The notes beneath the pieces are model-generated. The model was not told the origin of the DNA. It saw only the letters and a list, made by a program, of their open reading frames with translations, and made no database searches. Made by a program: the position numbers and the translations under genes. From Rhizomonospora bruguierae (GTDB lineage: Bacteria; Actinomycetota; Actinomycetes; Mycobacteriales; Micromonosporaceae): a stretch of 51,415 bases of DNA. The stretch spans positions 1 to 51,415 of the forward strand of contig NZ_BBQH01000032.1 in assembly GCF_018397995.1 (NCBI RefSeq), read 5' to 3'. Position 1 is the stretch's first letter. Each line of letters opens with the position of its first letter. This document shows, in pieces, positions 8,411 to 16,140 of the stretch.

Positions 8411-8447
8411 TTGACAATCATTCTCATTATCGTCGACAGTTGTCGGC
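8411..8447 (+). promoter_or_regulatory. Zur box overlapping the znuA promoter
   Basis: TGACAATCATTCTCA (8412-8426) is a 7-1-7 palindrome (TGASAAT-C-ATTSTCA), matching the Fur/Zur-type box consensus of actinobacteria. It overlaps a perfect TTGACA -35 hexamer at 8411-8416. With an 18-nt spacer, GACAGT (8435-8440) would be the -10 box, placing the transcription start at or next to ATG 8448, with no SD present. Zn-loaded Zur from 11351-11779 would therefore block polymerase directly. The site is read from sequence; regulation is inferred. Confidence 0.85.
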
Positions 8448-9341
8448 ATGCCGAACCGTTCCCTGCGCGCCGCCGCGCTCGCCCTGCTCACCGCCGCCGG
8501 CCTGGCCGGCTGCACCGCCACCGCGTCGGTCACGGGCGACCGGGTCGCCGTGATCACCGCGTTCTACCCGCTCCAGTTCGTGACCGAGCGGGTCGGCGGG
8601 GACGCCGTGTCGGTGGACAACCTCACCAAGCCCGGCGCCGAGCCGCACGACCTGGAGTTGAGCCCCAAGCAGGTGGCCCAGGTCACCGACGCCGACCTGG
8701 CCGTCTACCTCAAGGGCTTCCAGCCGGCGGTGGACGACGCGGTGGGCCAGCGCGACGCCGGCAAGAACCTGGACGTCGCCTCGGTCCAGCCCCTGAACGC
8801 CGCCCCGCCCGGCGAGGAGGGCGGGTTGGACCCGCACGTGTGGCTCGACCCGGTGCGGCTCGGCGCCATCGCCGACGCGGTCGCCACCCGGCTCGGCGAG
8901 GTCGACCCCACCCATGCCGCCGACTACACCGGCCGCGCCGCGGCGCTGCGCGCCGATCTGGGCAAGCTCGACGCCGAGTACGCCGCGGGGCTGGCGAACT
9001 GCGAGCGGCACGAGATCGTGACCAGCCACGCCGCGTTCGGGTACCTGGCCGCCCGGTACCACCTGACGCAGGTCGCTCTCTCCGGGCTGACCCCCGAGCA
9101 GGAGCCCTCGTCCCAGCGGCTGGCCACCGTCGTCGAGCAGGCCCGCGCCCACCACGCCACCACGATCTTCTTCGAGACCCTGGTCAGCCCGAAGGTGGCC
9201 GAGGTGATCGCCAAGGAGGTGGGCGCCAAGACGGCGGTGCTGGACCCCATCGAGGGCCTGGAGCCGGGTGACTCGGGCGATTACCTTTCGGTGATGCGCA
9301 GCAACCTGTCCACCCTCCGCACCGCACTGGGCTGTTCATGA
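8448..9341 (+). CDS. znuA: Zinc ABC transporter substrate-binding lipoprotein
   Basis: 297 aa. The signal peptide ends in LAGC, so Cys22 should be lipidated and the protein anchored outside the membrane. Candidate metal ligands of the cluster A-I fold: His67 (AEPHDLEL), His130 (LDPHVWLDP), His194 (TSHAAFGY) and an acidic residue in FFETLV or VLDPIEG. The His-rich loop common in proteobacterial ZnuA is absent; the loop before LDPHVW is short and acidic. The Zur box upstream makes zinc the likely substrate over manganese. The stop overlaps the znuC start (ATGA). Confidence 0.92.
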   Translation: MPNRSLRAAALALLTAAGLAGCTATASVTGDRVAVITAFYPLQFVTERVGGDAVSVDNLTKPGAEPHDLELSPKQVAQVTDADLAVYLKGFQPAVDDAVGQRDAGKNLDVASVQPLNAAPPGEEGGLDPHVWLDPVRLGAIADAVATRLGEVDPTHAADYTGRAAALRADLGKLDAEYAAGLANCERHEIVTSHAAFGYLAARYHLTQVALSGLTPEQEPSSQRLATVVEQARAHHATTIFFETLVSPKVAEVIAKEVGAKTAVLDPIEGLEPGDSGDYLSVMRSNLSTLRTALGCS

Positions 9342-10093
9342 GCGTTTTAGCGGTCCGCGCCGGCGTCGTCGGGTACGGCGACCGGGCGGTCCTGCACGGT
9401 GCGCACCTGAGCGTCGAGGCCGGCGAGGTGGTGGCGCTGCTCGGGGCGAACGGGTCCGGCAAGTCCACGCTGATCCGCGCCTGCCTCGGGCTGGTGCCGC
9501 TGGCCAGCGGCGAGATCCGCCTGTTCGGCACGCCGCTGCGCCGGTTCCGGCAGTGGCGCCGCATCGGGTACGTGCCGCAGCGGCTGGGCGCGGGCGGCGG
9601 CGTCCCCGCGACGGTGGCGGAGGTGGTCGCCTCCGGCCGCCTGGCCCGCCGGGGGCTGCTGCGCCCGCCGCGCGGCGCCGATCGCGCCGCGGTCGGCGCC
9701 GCGCTCGCCGCGGTCGGCCTGGCCGACCGGTCCGGGGAGCCGGTGAGCACGCTCTCCGGGGGGCAGCAGCAGCGCACGCTGATCGCCCGGGCGCTGGCCG
9801 CCGAGCCGGAACTGCTGATCCTGGACGAGCCGACCGCCGGGGTGGACGCCGGCAGTCAGGCCGCGTTCGCCGGAGCGCTGGGCGAGTTCGTCGCGGGCGG
9901 GGGCACGGTGCTGCTGGTCGCGCACGAACTCGGTCCGCTGAAGCCGCTGATCACCCGGGCGGTGGTGGTGCACGAGGGGCGCCTGGTGCACTGCGCCGAG
10001 GTGCCCGACCCCGCCGGCCACCACGCCGACCCGGCGCACGAGCACGTCCACCCGCACGCGCCAGCCGAGGCCTCCGGGATGTGGGGGGCGTGA
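9338..10093 (+). CDS. znuC: Zinc ABC transporter ATP-binding protein
   Basis: 251 aa. Walker A GANGSGKST, Q-loop region YVPQRLGA, signature LSGGQQQR, Walker B LLILDEPTAGVD and the switch His in LLVAHELG are all present. The C-terminus carries a His-rich tail (about residues 225-245, seven His among HH, H.H and H.H patterns) that could hold cytoplasmic zinc. The tail is read from sequence; its function is inferred. The gene overlaps znuA and znuB by 4 nt each, so the transporter is translated as a coupled unit. Confidence 0.94.
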   Translation: MSVLAVRAGVVGYGDRAVLHGAHLSVEAGEVVALLGANGSGKSTLIRACLGLVPLASGEIRLFGTPLRRFRQWRRIGYVPQRLGAGGGVPATVAEVVASGRLARRGLLRPPRGADRAAVGAALAAVGLADRSGEPVSTLSGGQQQRTLIARALAAEPELLILDEPTAGVDAGSQAAFAGALGEFVAGGGTVLLVAHELGPLKPLITRAVVVHEGRLVHCAEVPDPAGHHADPAHEHVHPHAPAEASGMWGA

Positions 10094-10962
10094 CGATCTT
10101 CCAGTACGACTTCATGATCCGCGCCGTGATCGGCGCCGCGATCACCGGACTGGCCGCCCCGGCGCTCGGCGTCTACCTGGTCCAGCGGCGGATGTCGCTG
10201 ATCGGGGACGGCATCGGGCACATCGCGCTGACCGGCGTCGGCGTCGGCCTGCTGACCGGCAACTCCCCGGTGCTGACCGCCGTCGTGGTGGCCGCGCTCG
10301 GCGCGGTCGCCGTGGAACTGGTCCGCCAGCGCGGGCGCACCTCCGGGGACATCGCCCTGGCGCTGCTGTTCTACGGCGGCATCTCCGGCGGCGTGTTCCT
10401 GGTCGGCCTGTCCGGCAGCAAGACCAGCACCAACCTCATCGCGTACCTGTTCGGCTCGCCGATGACCACCTCCCGGTCGGACCTGACGGTGATGGCGGTG
10501 CTCGGTGCGGCGGTGCTCGCCGTCGCCCTGCTGCTGCGCCCGTGGCTGTTCGCCCTCTGCCAGGACGAGGAGTACGCCCGGGTCAGCGGGCTGCCGGTGC
10601 GGTCGCTGAACCTGCTGCTCGCGGTCGCCACCGCGGTCACCGTCACGGTGGCGATGCGGGCGGTCGGCCTGCTGCTGGTCAGCGCGCTCATGGTGGTACC
10701 GGTGGCGACGGCGCAACTGGTGGCGCGCGGGTTCCGGCAGACCATGCACCTGGCCATGCTGCTCGGGCTGGCGGCGGGCGTGCTGGGCATCACCGTCGCG
10801 GGGCAGTACGACACGGCGCCCGGAGCCACCGTCGTCCTGGTCGCCATCGCCGGCTTCGCGCTGGTGAGCCTGGCCGGCGGCGCGCTGCGCGCGCTGCGCC
10901 GGGTGCGGGTGCCCACACCCGACCCGGTCGCCCAGGTGGAGCCGCCCGACGTGCTGCTGTAG
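10090..10962 (+). CDS. znuB: Zinc ABC transporter permease
   Basis: 290 aa with 7-8 hydrophobic segments, ABC-3 family. Characteristic stretches are YLVQRRMSLIGDGIGHIALTGV (residues ~30-50), ALLFYGGISGGVFLVG and AMRAVGLLLVSALMVVPVATAQL. It forms the membrane channel with ZnuC as ATPase. GTG start in a GTGA overlap with znuC. The C-terminal cytoplasmic tail is short. The operon ends here; smtB-type arsR follows 44 nt later with its own probable promoter. Confidence 0.94.
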   Translation: MTIFQYDFMIRAVIGAAITGLAAPALGVYLVQRRMSLIGDGIGHIALTGVGVGLLTGNSPVLTAVVVAALGAVAVELVRQRGRTSGDIALALLFYGGISGGVFLVGLSGSKTSTNLIAYLFGSPMTTSRSDLTVMAVLGAAVLAVALLLRPWLFALCQDEEYARVSGLPVRSLNLLLAVATAVTVTVAMRAVGLLLVSALMVVPVATAQLVARGFRQTMHLAMLLGLAAGVLGITVAGQYDTAPGATVVLVAIAGFALVSLAGGALRALRRVRVPTPDPVAQVEPPDVLL

Positions 10963-10993
10963 CGCCGGCGGGTCGGTCGCCTCGCCGGTTGGC

Positions 10994-11006
10994 TACGGTT
11001 GCGGGT
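10994..11006 (+). promoter_or_regulatory. Probable leaderless -10 box of arsR-zur
   Basis: TACGGT at 10994-10999 lies 7 nt before ATG 11007 with no SD sequence between. This matches the TANNNT placement seen at several leaderless genes in this window. No good -35 was found. Confidence 0.5.
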
Positions 11007-11354
11007 ATGAGACCCGGTGGATTCCAGGCGTACGAGGCCGCGAGCGACCTGCTGCGCGCGCTCTCCGCGCCGATCCGGGTCGCGATCGTGACCGAACTGG
11101 CCAGCGGCGAGCGCTGCGTGCACGAACTGGTGGAGGCGCTCGGCGCCCCCCAGCCGCTGGTCTCCCAGCACCTGCGGGTGCTGCGCGGCGCCGGCGTGGT
11201 GCGGGGCACCCGGCGCGGCCGGGAGATCGCCTACGTGCTGGTCGACGAGCACGTGGCGCACATCGTCGCGGACGCGGTGAGCCACGCCGGTGAGGCGCCC
11301 GCCCCCACGGCCGCGGCCGTGGGGGCTACTGTCCCCGGCCGGGAGGTGCGGTGA
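11007..11354 (+). CDS. ArsR/SmtB-family zinc-sensing repressor
   Basis: 115-aa winged-helix protein: LLRALSAPIRVAIVTELASGE, then the recognition helix QPLVSQHLRVLRGAGVV and the wing RGTRRGREIAYVL. The C-terminal helix has Asp80-X-His82-X10-His93-X2-Glu96, exactly the alpha-5 zinc site of SmtB-type sensors. It should release DNA when zinc is bound. Its stop overlaps the zur start (GTGA). The pairing mirrors Rv2358-furB of Mycobacterium tuberculosis, where the ArsR protein represses furB until zinc is high. Confidence 0.92.
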   Translation: MRPGGFQAYEAASDLLRALSAPIRVAIVTELASGERCVHELVEALGAPQPLVSQHLRVLRGAGVVRGTRRGREIAYVLVDEHVAHIVADAVSHAGEAPAPTAAAVGATVPGREVR

Positions 11355-11779
11355 CGAACGAGAGCACGGTACGCAACACCCGCCAGCGCAGCGCGGTGAG
11401 TTCCCTGCTGGGCGAGGTCGCCGGCTTCCACAGCGCCCAGGAACTGCACGCGATGCTGCGGGAGCGGGGTGAGCGGGTCGGCCTCACCACGGTGTACCGG
11501 ACCCTCCAGGGCCTCGCGGACGCCGGTGAGGTCGACGTGATGCGCCCGCCCGGCGGCGAGCACCTCTACCGGCGGTGCAGCGAGGGTCACCACCACCACC
11601 TGGTCTGCCGCGGCTGCGGCCGGACCGTCGAGGTGGCCGGCCCGGCGGTGGAGAACTGGGCGGAGAAGATGGCCGCCCAGCACGGCTTCGTCCAGGTCAG
11701 CCACACCATGGAGATCTTCGGCACCTGCCCGGAGTGCGCCGCGGGTGCGGGACCGGGAGCGGTTCAGCCGCCCGGCTGA
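11351..11779 (+). CDS. zur: Zinc uptake regulator, Fur family
   Basis: 142 aa. The winged helix includes GLTTVYRTLQGLADAGEV (recognition helix). Metal features are the His run near residues 80-83 (EGHHHHLVCRGCG), structural zinc Cys86/Cys89, and Cys126/Cys129 (CPEC). The HHHH-CxxC-CxxC layout is typical of FurB/Zur. It probably represses znuACB through the box at 8412-8426. The 3' end overlaps the convergent acyl-CoA dehydrogenase gene by 16 nt. Confidence 0.92.
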   Translation: MTNESTVRNTRQRSAVSSLLGEVAGFHSAQELHAMLRERGERVGLTTVYRTLQGLADAGEVDVMRPPGGEHLYRRCSEGHHHHLVCRGCGRTVEVAGPAVENWAEKMAAQHGFVQVSHTMEIFGTCPECAAGAGPGAVQPPG

Positions 11780-13752
11780 GCCTCGCCCGGCGTCGCACCG
11801 CCACTCTCCGCCGGTGGCGGGATCCGGCGACGCATATCCGGGACGGTGGCGGGGCCCGGCTCCCAGTGCGCCACCCACGGCGCGTCGTCCGCCGGGATGA
11901 CCACGCCGTCCTCGAGCCACGCGTACCGGCCGGCGAGGATGTCCTTCGCGGCGGCCGAGTCCGCGGCGTCGGTGTTGCGGAACAGGTGGGCGAACAGGTC
12001 GTCGGCGCGCTCGCGGGCCTGGCGGCAGAACAGGTCGGCCAGGTCGACCCCGTCGGGACGGGTGTGCCGCTCGGCGCGGGCCCGGACGCAGACCGCGGAG
12101 ATGGCGAACAGTTCCGCGCCGATGTCCACGATGCGCCCGAGGAACGCCTGCTTGCGCTCCAGCCGGCCCTGCCAACGGCTCATCGCGTAGAAGGTGGAGC
12201 GGGCGAGCCTGCGGGAGGCGCGCTCCGCGTACCGCAGGTGGGTGGCGAGCGGGCCGAACTCGCCGAAGCCCATCGGCGTCTGCCCCCTGCCGACGGCGAG
12301 GGTGGGCAGCCACCTGGCGTAGAACGCGCCGGCCCGGGCGCCCGCCCGGGCCCTGCGGCCCGGTCCGGCGTCCGGGTCGATGATGTCGCCGGCGACGGCG
12401 AGGTGGGCGTCGACGGCCTCCCGGGCGATCAGCAGATGCATGATCTCGGTGGAGCCCTCGAAGATCCGGTTGATCCGCAGGTCGCGGAGGATCTGCTCGA
12501 CGCTCGCGGCGCGCTCGCCGCGGTCGGTCAGGGAGGCGGCGGTCTCGTAGCCGCGGCCGCCGCGGATCTGCACCAGTTCGTCGGCGACCCGCCAGGCCAG
12601 TTCGCTGGCGTACAGCTTGACCAGCGCCGCCTCGATCCGGATGTCGTTGCGGTCGTCGTCGGCGAGCAGGCAGCACAGGTCCAGCATGGACTCCATGCCG
12701 TAGGTGGACGCGGCGATGAAGGCGATCTTCTTGGCGACCGCCTCGTGCCGGCCGACCGGGCGCCCCCACTGGACCCGGTCGGCGGCCCAGCCGCGGGCCA
12801 CGTTCAGCGCGAACTTGCCGGCGCCGACACACATCGCGGGCAGCGAGAGCCGGCCGGTGTTCAGGGTGGTGAGCGCGATCCGCAGGCCGCGCCCCTCGGC
12901 GCCGATGACGTTCTCGTTCGGCACGAACACGTCGTGGAACCGGGTGACGCTGTTCTCCAGCCCGCGCAGCCCCATGAACGCGTTGCGCCGCTCGACGGTG
13001 ATGCCCTCGGACTCGCCCTCCACCACGAACGCGGTGATGCCGCCCCGGCGCCCCGCCCCCTCCGGCACCCGGGCCATGACGACCAGCAGCGAGGCGACCG
13101 TGCCGTTGGTGGCCCACAGCTTCACGCCGTTCAGCAGGTAGCCCCGCCCGTCGGGGGTGGGCGTGGCGGTGGTGTGCAGGCGTGCCGGGTCGGAGCCGAC
13201 GTCGGGCTCGGTGAGCAGGAACGCGGAGACCTCGCCGGCGGCGAGCCGGGGCAGGTAGGTGCGCTTCTGCTCGTCGGTGCCGAACAGCTTGAGCGGCTGG
13301 GGCACGCCGATTGACTGGTGCGCGGACAGCAGCGCGCCGATCGCCGGGCTGGCCGAGCCGACCAGCATCAGGGCGCGGCAGTAGTCGCGGTTGCCGAGGC
13401 CGACGCCGCCGTACCTCGGGTCGATCTTCATGCCGAACGCGCCGAGCCGGGCCAGGCCCTGGAACACCTCGTCCGGAATGCGGGCGTCCCGCTCGATCGC
13501 CGCACCGTCCACCTCGGAGCGGGCGAACGCGCCGAGCCGGTCGAGGAAGTCCTCCGCGTCCGGGACCGGCGGGCGGGCCGGCCAGGGGTCGATCAGGTCG
13601 AGGTGGAACCGGCCGAGGAACAGTTCCTTGCCGAAGCTGGGCTTGCGCCACTCGGATTCGCGGGCCGCCTCGGCCACCTGCCGGGCCTCCTTTTCGGAGA
13701 CCTGCGCGCCCGCGCCGGGGTTCTGGCTACCGGGACTCCGGGTCGTGGTCAT
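11764..13752 (-). CDS. Acyl-CoA dehydrogenase family protein
   Basis: 662 aa. Oxidises acyl-CoA to enoyl-CoA with FAD. N-domain LFGTDEQKRTYLPRLAAGE; FAD/substrate region SAFLLTEPDVGSDPARL; beta domain GYLLNGVKLWATNG; C-domain RIALTTLNTGRLSLPAMC; quinone/flavin motif VQIRGGRGYETA and RINRIFEGSTEIMHLLI, where the family's catalytic Glu is normally found. It is longer than short-chain enzymes (~390 aa), with an extra C-terminal helical region as in long- and very-long-chain dehydrogenases. ATG 13752 is preceded by GGGGG. A palindrome at 13786-13801 may be its operator. Substrate unknown. Confidence 0.9.
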   Translation of the reverse strand: MTTTRSPGSQNPGAGAQVSEKEARQVAEAARESEWRKPSFGKELFLGRFHLDLIDPWPARPPVPDAEDFLDRLGAFARSEVDGAAIERDARIPDEVFQGLARLGAFGMKIDPRYGGVGLGNRDYCRALMLVGSASPAIGALLSAHQSIGVPQPLKLFGTDEQKRTYLPRLAAGEVSAFLLTEPDVGSDPARLHTTATPTPDGRGYLLNGVKLWATNGTVASLLVVMARVPEGAGRRGGITAFVVEGESEGITVERRNAFMGLRGLENSVTRFHDVFVPNENVIGAEGRGLRIALTTLNTGRLSLPAMCVGAGKFALNVARGWAADRVQWGRPVGRHEAVAKKIAFIAASTYGMESMLDLCCLLADDDRNDIRIEAALVKLYASELAWRVADELVQIRGGRGYETAASLTDRGERAASVEQILRDLRINRIFEGSTEIMHLLIAREAVDAHLAVAGDIIDPDAGPGRRARAGARAGAFYARWLPTLAVGRGQTPMGFGEFGPLATHLRYAERASRRLARSTFYAMSRWQGRLERKQAFLGRIVDIGAELFAISAVCVRARAERHTRPDGVDLADLFCRQARERADDLFAHLFRNTDAADSAAAKDILAGRYAWLEDGVVIPADDAPWVAHWEPGPATVPDMRRRIPPPAESGGATPGEAQPGG

Positions 13753-13785
13753 GGCAACCCCCAATGACACCGCTGACCCCTCCAA

Positions 13786-13801
13786 GTTACCGAAAGGTAA
13801 T
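13786..13801. promoter_or_regulatory. Palindrome upstream of the acyl-CoA dehydrogenase gene
   Basis: TTACC (13787-13791), GAAA, GGTAA (13796-13800) form an inverted repeat that extends by a G-U pair on each side. It is 34 nt upstream of ATG 13752, placed like an operator or start-site element. The regulator is unknown. Confidence 0.5.
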
Positions 13802-13963
13802 ACCCGGCGACAGGGGTCTCCACCGCCCGGGTCGTGCTCGCCGGCGGACCAGACGGTCGGGCGCGCGGAACGGGGCGGCGCAGGCGCCCGCGGGCAAAGC
13901 GTGCCGCGGATCACGGCGCCGCGGGGTTGCGGGATGTTAGCGTCCGGGGAACAACTTCATATC

Positions 13964-14049
<86 letters not shown>

Positions 14050-14061
14050 GTCGATCTCACA

Positions 14062-14092
14062 GCCGCGCCGCCGTCCGCCGAGCGGGCGCGGC
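14062..14092 (+). promoter_or_regulatory. Hairpin between TPP aptamer and ykoE (possible expression platform)
   Basis: GCCGCGCC (14062-14069) and GGCGCGGC (14085-14092) form a perfect 8-bp stem with a 15-nt loop, right after the aptamer. It is followed by a pyrimidine-rich stretch rather than a T run. It could be a terminator or an alternative pairing partner of the riboswitch. Confidence 0.5.
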
Positions 14093-14134
14093 GCCGCGTC
14101 TCTTCCTGGTTCGCGCGAGCTGGGAGGAACAGCC

Positions 14135-14719
14135 ATGACACCACCCTTATCCAACCGCTGGCGGACCGTCGACATCGTGGTCGCGTCCGTGCTGGCCGTC
14201 GCCTTCGGCGTCATCTTCTGGGCCTGGGGCCTGCTCTGGAACGGTCCGGCGGACGCGATCCCGCTGCCCGGCCGGGCCCTGATCTACGGCGCGTGGCTGG
14301 TGCCGGGCGTGCTCGGCGCGCTGGTCATCCGCAAGCCCGGTGCCGCGTTCTACACCGAGACGCTCGCCGCGATCGTCTCGGTCGCGCTGGGCACGAGCTG
14401 GGGCTGGACGCTGGTGATCCAGGGTCCGATCGAGGCGCTCGCCGCCGAACTGGCCTTCGCCATCTTCGCGTACCGGTCGTACCGGGCACCCGTGGCGCTG
14501 CTGGCCGCCGCCCTGTCCGGGTTCGCCGCCGCCCTGTACGACAAGGTCGTCTGGTACTCGGAGTACGCCTGGGGCAGCTTCGGGATCCCCTACATCCTGC
14601 TGACCGTGGTCAGTTCCGTGGTCGTCGCGGGCTTCGGCGCGCTGGCGCTGATCCGGGCGCTGGCCCAGACCGGGGTGCTGGACCGGTTCCCGGCCGGGCG
14701 CGAACGCGCCGCCATCTGA
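14135..14719 (+). CDS. ykoE: Thiamine/HMP ECF transporter substrate-binding subunit
   Basis: 194-aa membrane protein with about five to six hydrophobic segments (IVVASVLAVAFGVIFWAWGLLW, ALIYGAWLVPGVLGALVI, AIVSVALGTSWGWTLVIQGPI, IPYILLTVVSSVVVAGFGAL). YkoE is the S component for hydroxymethylpyrimidine/thiamine uptake. Family assignment rests on the TPP riboswitch, the downstream double ATPase and EcfT, and the characteristic WGLLWNGPADAIPLP start. ATG 14135 with GGGAGGA upstream. Followed 2 nt later by ykoD. Confidence 0.9.
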   Translation: MTPPLSNRWRTVDIVVASVLAVAFGVIFWAWGLLWNGPADAIPLPGRALIYGAWLVPGVLGALVIRKPGAAFYTETLAAIVSVALGTSWGWTLVIQGPIEALAAELAFAIFAYRSYRAPVALLAAALSGFAAALYDKVVWYSEYAWGSFGIPYILLTVVSSVVVAGFGALALIRALAQTGVLDRFPAGRERAAI

Positions 14720-14721
14720 GC

Positions 14722-16140
14722 GTGGCCGAGGTACGCCTGGCCGGCTTCGGCTGGCGGCACGCCGGCCGGCGTGCCTGGGCGCTGCGCGGGGTGGACCTGC
14801 GGATCGGCGCCGGCGAGCGGGTGCTGCTGCTCGGCCCGTCCGGCGCCGGCAAGTCCACCCTGCTGGCCGCCCTGGCCGGCCTGCTCCCCGAGGACTCGGG
14901 TGAGCGGGCCGGCACGGTCGAGGTGGACGGCCTGGAGCCGCGCAAGGCCCGGGAGCGGGTCGGCATCGTCTTCCAGGATCCGCAGACCCAGCTCGTCATG
15001 GCCCGGGCCGGCGACGACGTGGCGTTCGGGCTGGAGAACCGGGGCGTCCCGGCGGAGGAGATCTGGCACCGGGTCGACGCCGCGCTGGACCTGGTGGGCT
15101 TCCCCTACGGCCGGGCCCGGGACACGTCCGCGCTCTCCGGCGGCGAGCAGCAGCGGCTGGCCCTGGCCGGTGCGCTGGCCCTGCGCCCGGGGCTGCTCCT
15201 GCTGGACGAGCCGACCGCGAACCTGGACCCGGCCGGCGCGGACCTGGTCCGCGCGGCGCTGAGCCGGGCGACCGGTTCGGGCGGCACCACGATGGTCCTG
15301 GTGGAGCACCGGGTGGCCGAGGCGCTGCCGCTCGTCGACCGGGTGGTCGTGCTGGAGCCCGGCGGCGGGGTGCGCGCGGACGGCCCACCGGAGCGGGTGT
15401 TCGCCGAGCACGGCGACCGGCTGGCCGCCGAGGGCGTCTGGGTGCCGGGTCGCCCGCTCCCCCGGCGTCCGCCTTCCGGCACCCCGGGCGAGGTCGTGCT
15501 GACCACCACCGGGGTCGGCTACACCTACCCCGGCGCCCCGGCGCCGGCGCTGTCCGATGTGGACCTCGAACTGCGGTCCGGCGAGGCGCTGGCGGTGCTC
15601 GGTCCGAACGGGGCCGGCAAGTCGACCCTGGCGCTGCTGCTGGGCGGGCTCGCCGCCCCCACCCGGGGGCGCGTGGCGGCGCTGGGCGAGCCCCGGCCCC
15701 CGCACCGCTGGCCGGCCCGCGCGCTGACCGCCCGCATCGGTTCGGTCTTCCAGGACCCGGAGAACCAGTTCGTCACCGCCCGGGTCGCGGACGAACTGGC
15801 CCTCGGCCCGCGCCGGTTGGGGCGCCCCGCCGCCGAGGTCAGCGCCATGGTCGACGAGTTGCTGGCCCGGCTGCGGCTGGAGAAGCTGGCCGGCGCCAAC
15901 CCGTACACACTGTCCGGGGGCGAGGCGCGGCGGCTGAGCGTGGCGACGGCGCTGGCGACGGCGCCCCGGGTCATCGTGCTGGACGAGCCCACCTTCGGCC
16001 AGGACCGGCGCACCTGGAGCGAACTGCTGCACCTGCTCGCCGACCTGCGCGACCAGGGCCACGCCCTGGCCGTCGTCACCCACGACGCCCCCCTGGTCGC
16101 CGCCCTCCACGCCCGCCGATCTTGGACTTGTGGTGGGTGA
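14722..16140 (+). CDS. ykoD: ECF transporter fused double ATPase
   Basis: 472 aa with two ABC domains in tandem. First: Walker A GPSGAGKST (~35), Q-loop VFQDPQTQLV, signature LSGGEQQR, Walker B LLLLDEPTANLD. Second, from about residue 255: GPNGAGKST, VFQDPENQFVTARV, LSGGEARR and VIVLDEPTFGQD. It energises YkoE/YkoC. The C-terminus runs off the family consensus into RRSWTCGG, encoded by a GATCTTGG/TGTGGTGG repeat that also supplies the ykoC start. GTG start. No SD is visible, and the 2-nt gap suggests coupling to ykoE. Confidence 0.93.
   Translation: MAEVRLAGFGWRHAGRRAWALRGVDLRIGAGERVLLLGPSGAGKSTLLAALAGLLPEDSGERAGTVEVDGLEPRKARERVGIVFQDPQTQLVMARAGDDVAFGLENRGVPAEEIWHRVDAALDLVGFPYGRARDTSALSGGEQQRLALAGALALRPGLLLLDEPTANLDPAGADLVRAALSRATGSGGTTMVLVEHRVAEALPLVDRVVVLEPGGGVRADGPPERVFAEHGDRLAAEGVWVPGRPLPRRPPSGTPGEVVLTTTGVGYTYPGAPAPALSDVDLELRSGEALAVLGPNGAGKSTLALLLGGLAAPTRGRVAALGEPRPPHRWPARALTARIGSVFQDPENQFVTARVADELALGPRRLGRPAAEVSAMVDELLARLRLEKLAGANPYTLSGGEARRLSVATALATAPRVIVLDEPTFGQDRRTWSELLHLLADLRDQGHALAVVTHDAPLVAALHARRSWTCGG
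16118..16136. repeat. GATCTTGG..TGTGGTGG repeat forming the ykoD-ykoC junction
   Basis: GATCTTGG at 16118-16125, then ACT, then TGTGGTGG to 16136. The same two blocks occur after dusB (3197-3213), and the first block also lies in the hairpin at 1934-1982. Here the element lies inside coding sequence, giving the last codons of ykoD and the GTG starts of ykoC. From memory, similar short repeats are scattered in Micromonosporaceae genomes; this needs a genome search. Confidence 0.55.

Noticed and set aside
13753-13914. Longer N-terminus for the acyl-CoA dehydrogenase
   Set aside because: No conservation and no SD; the palindrome and promoter zone lie there.
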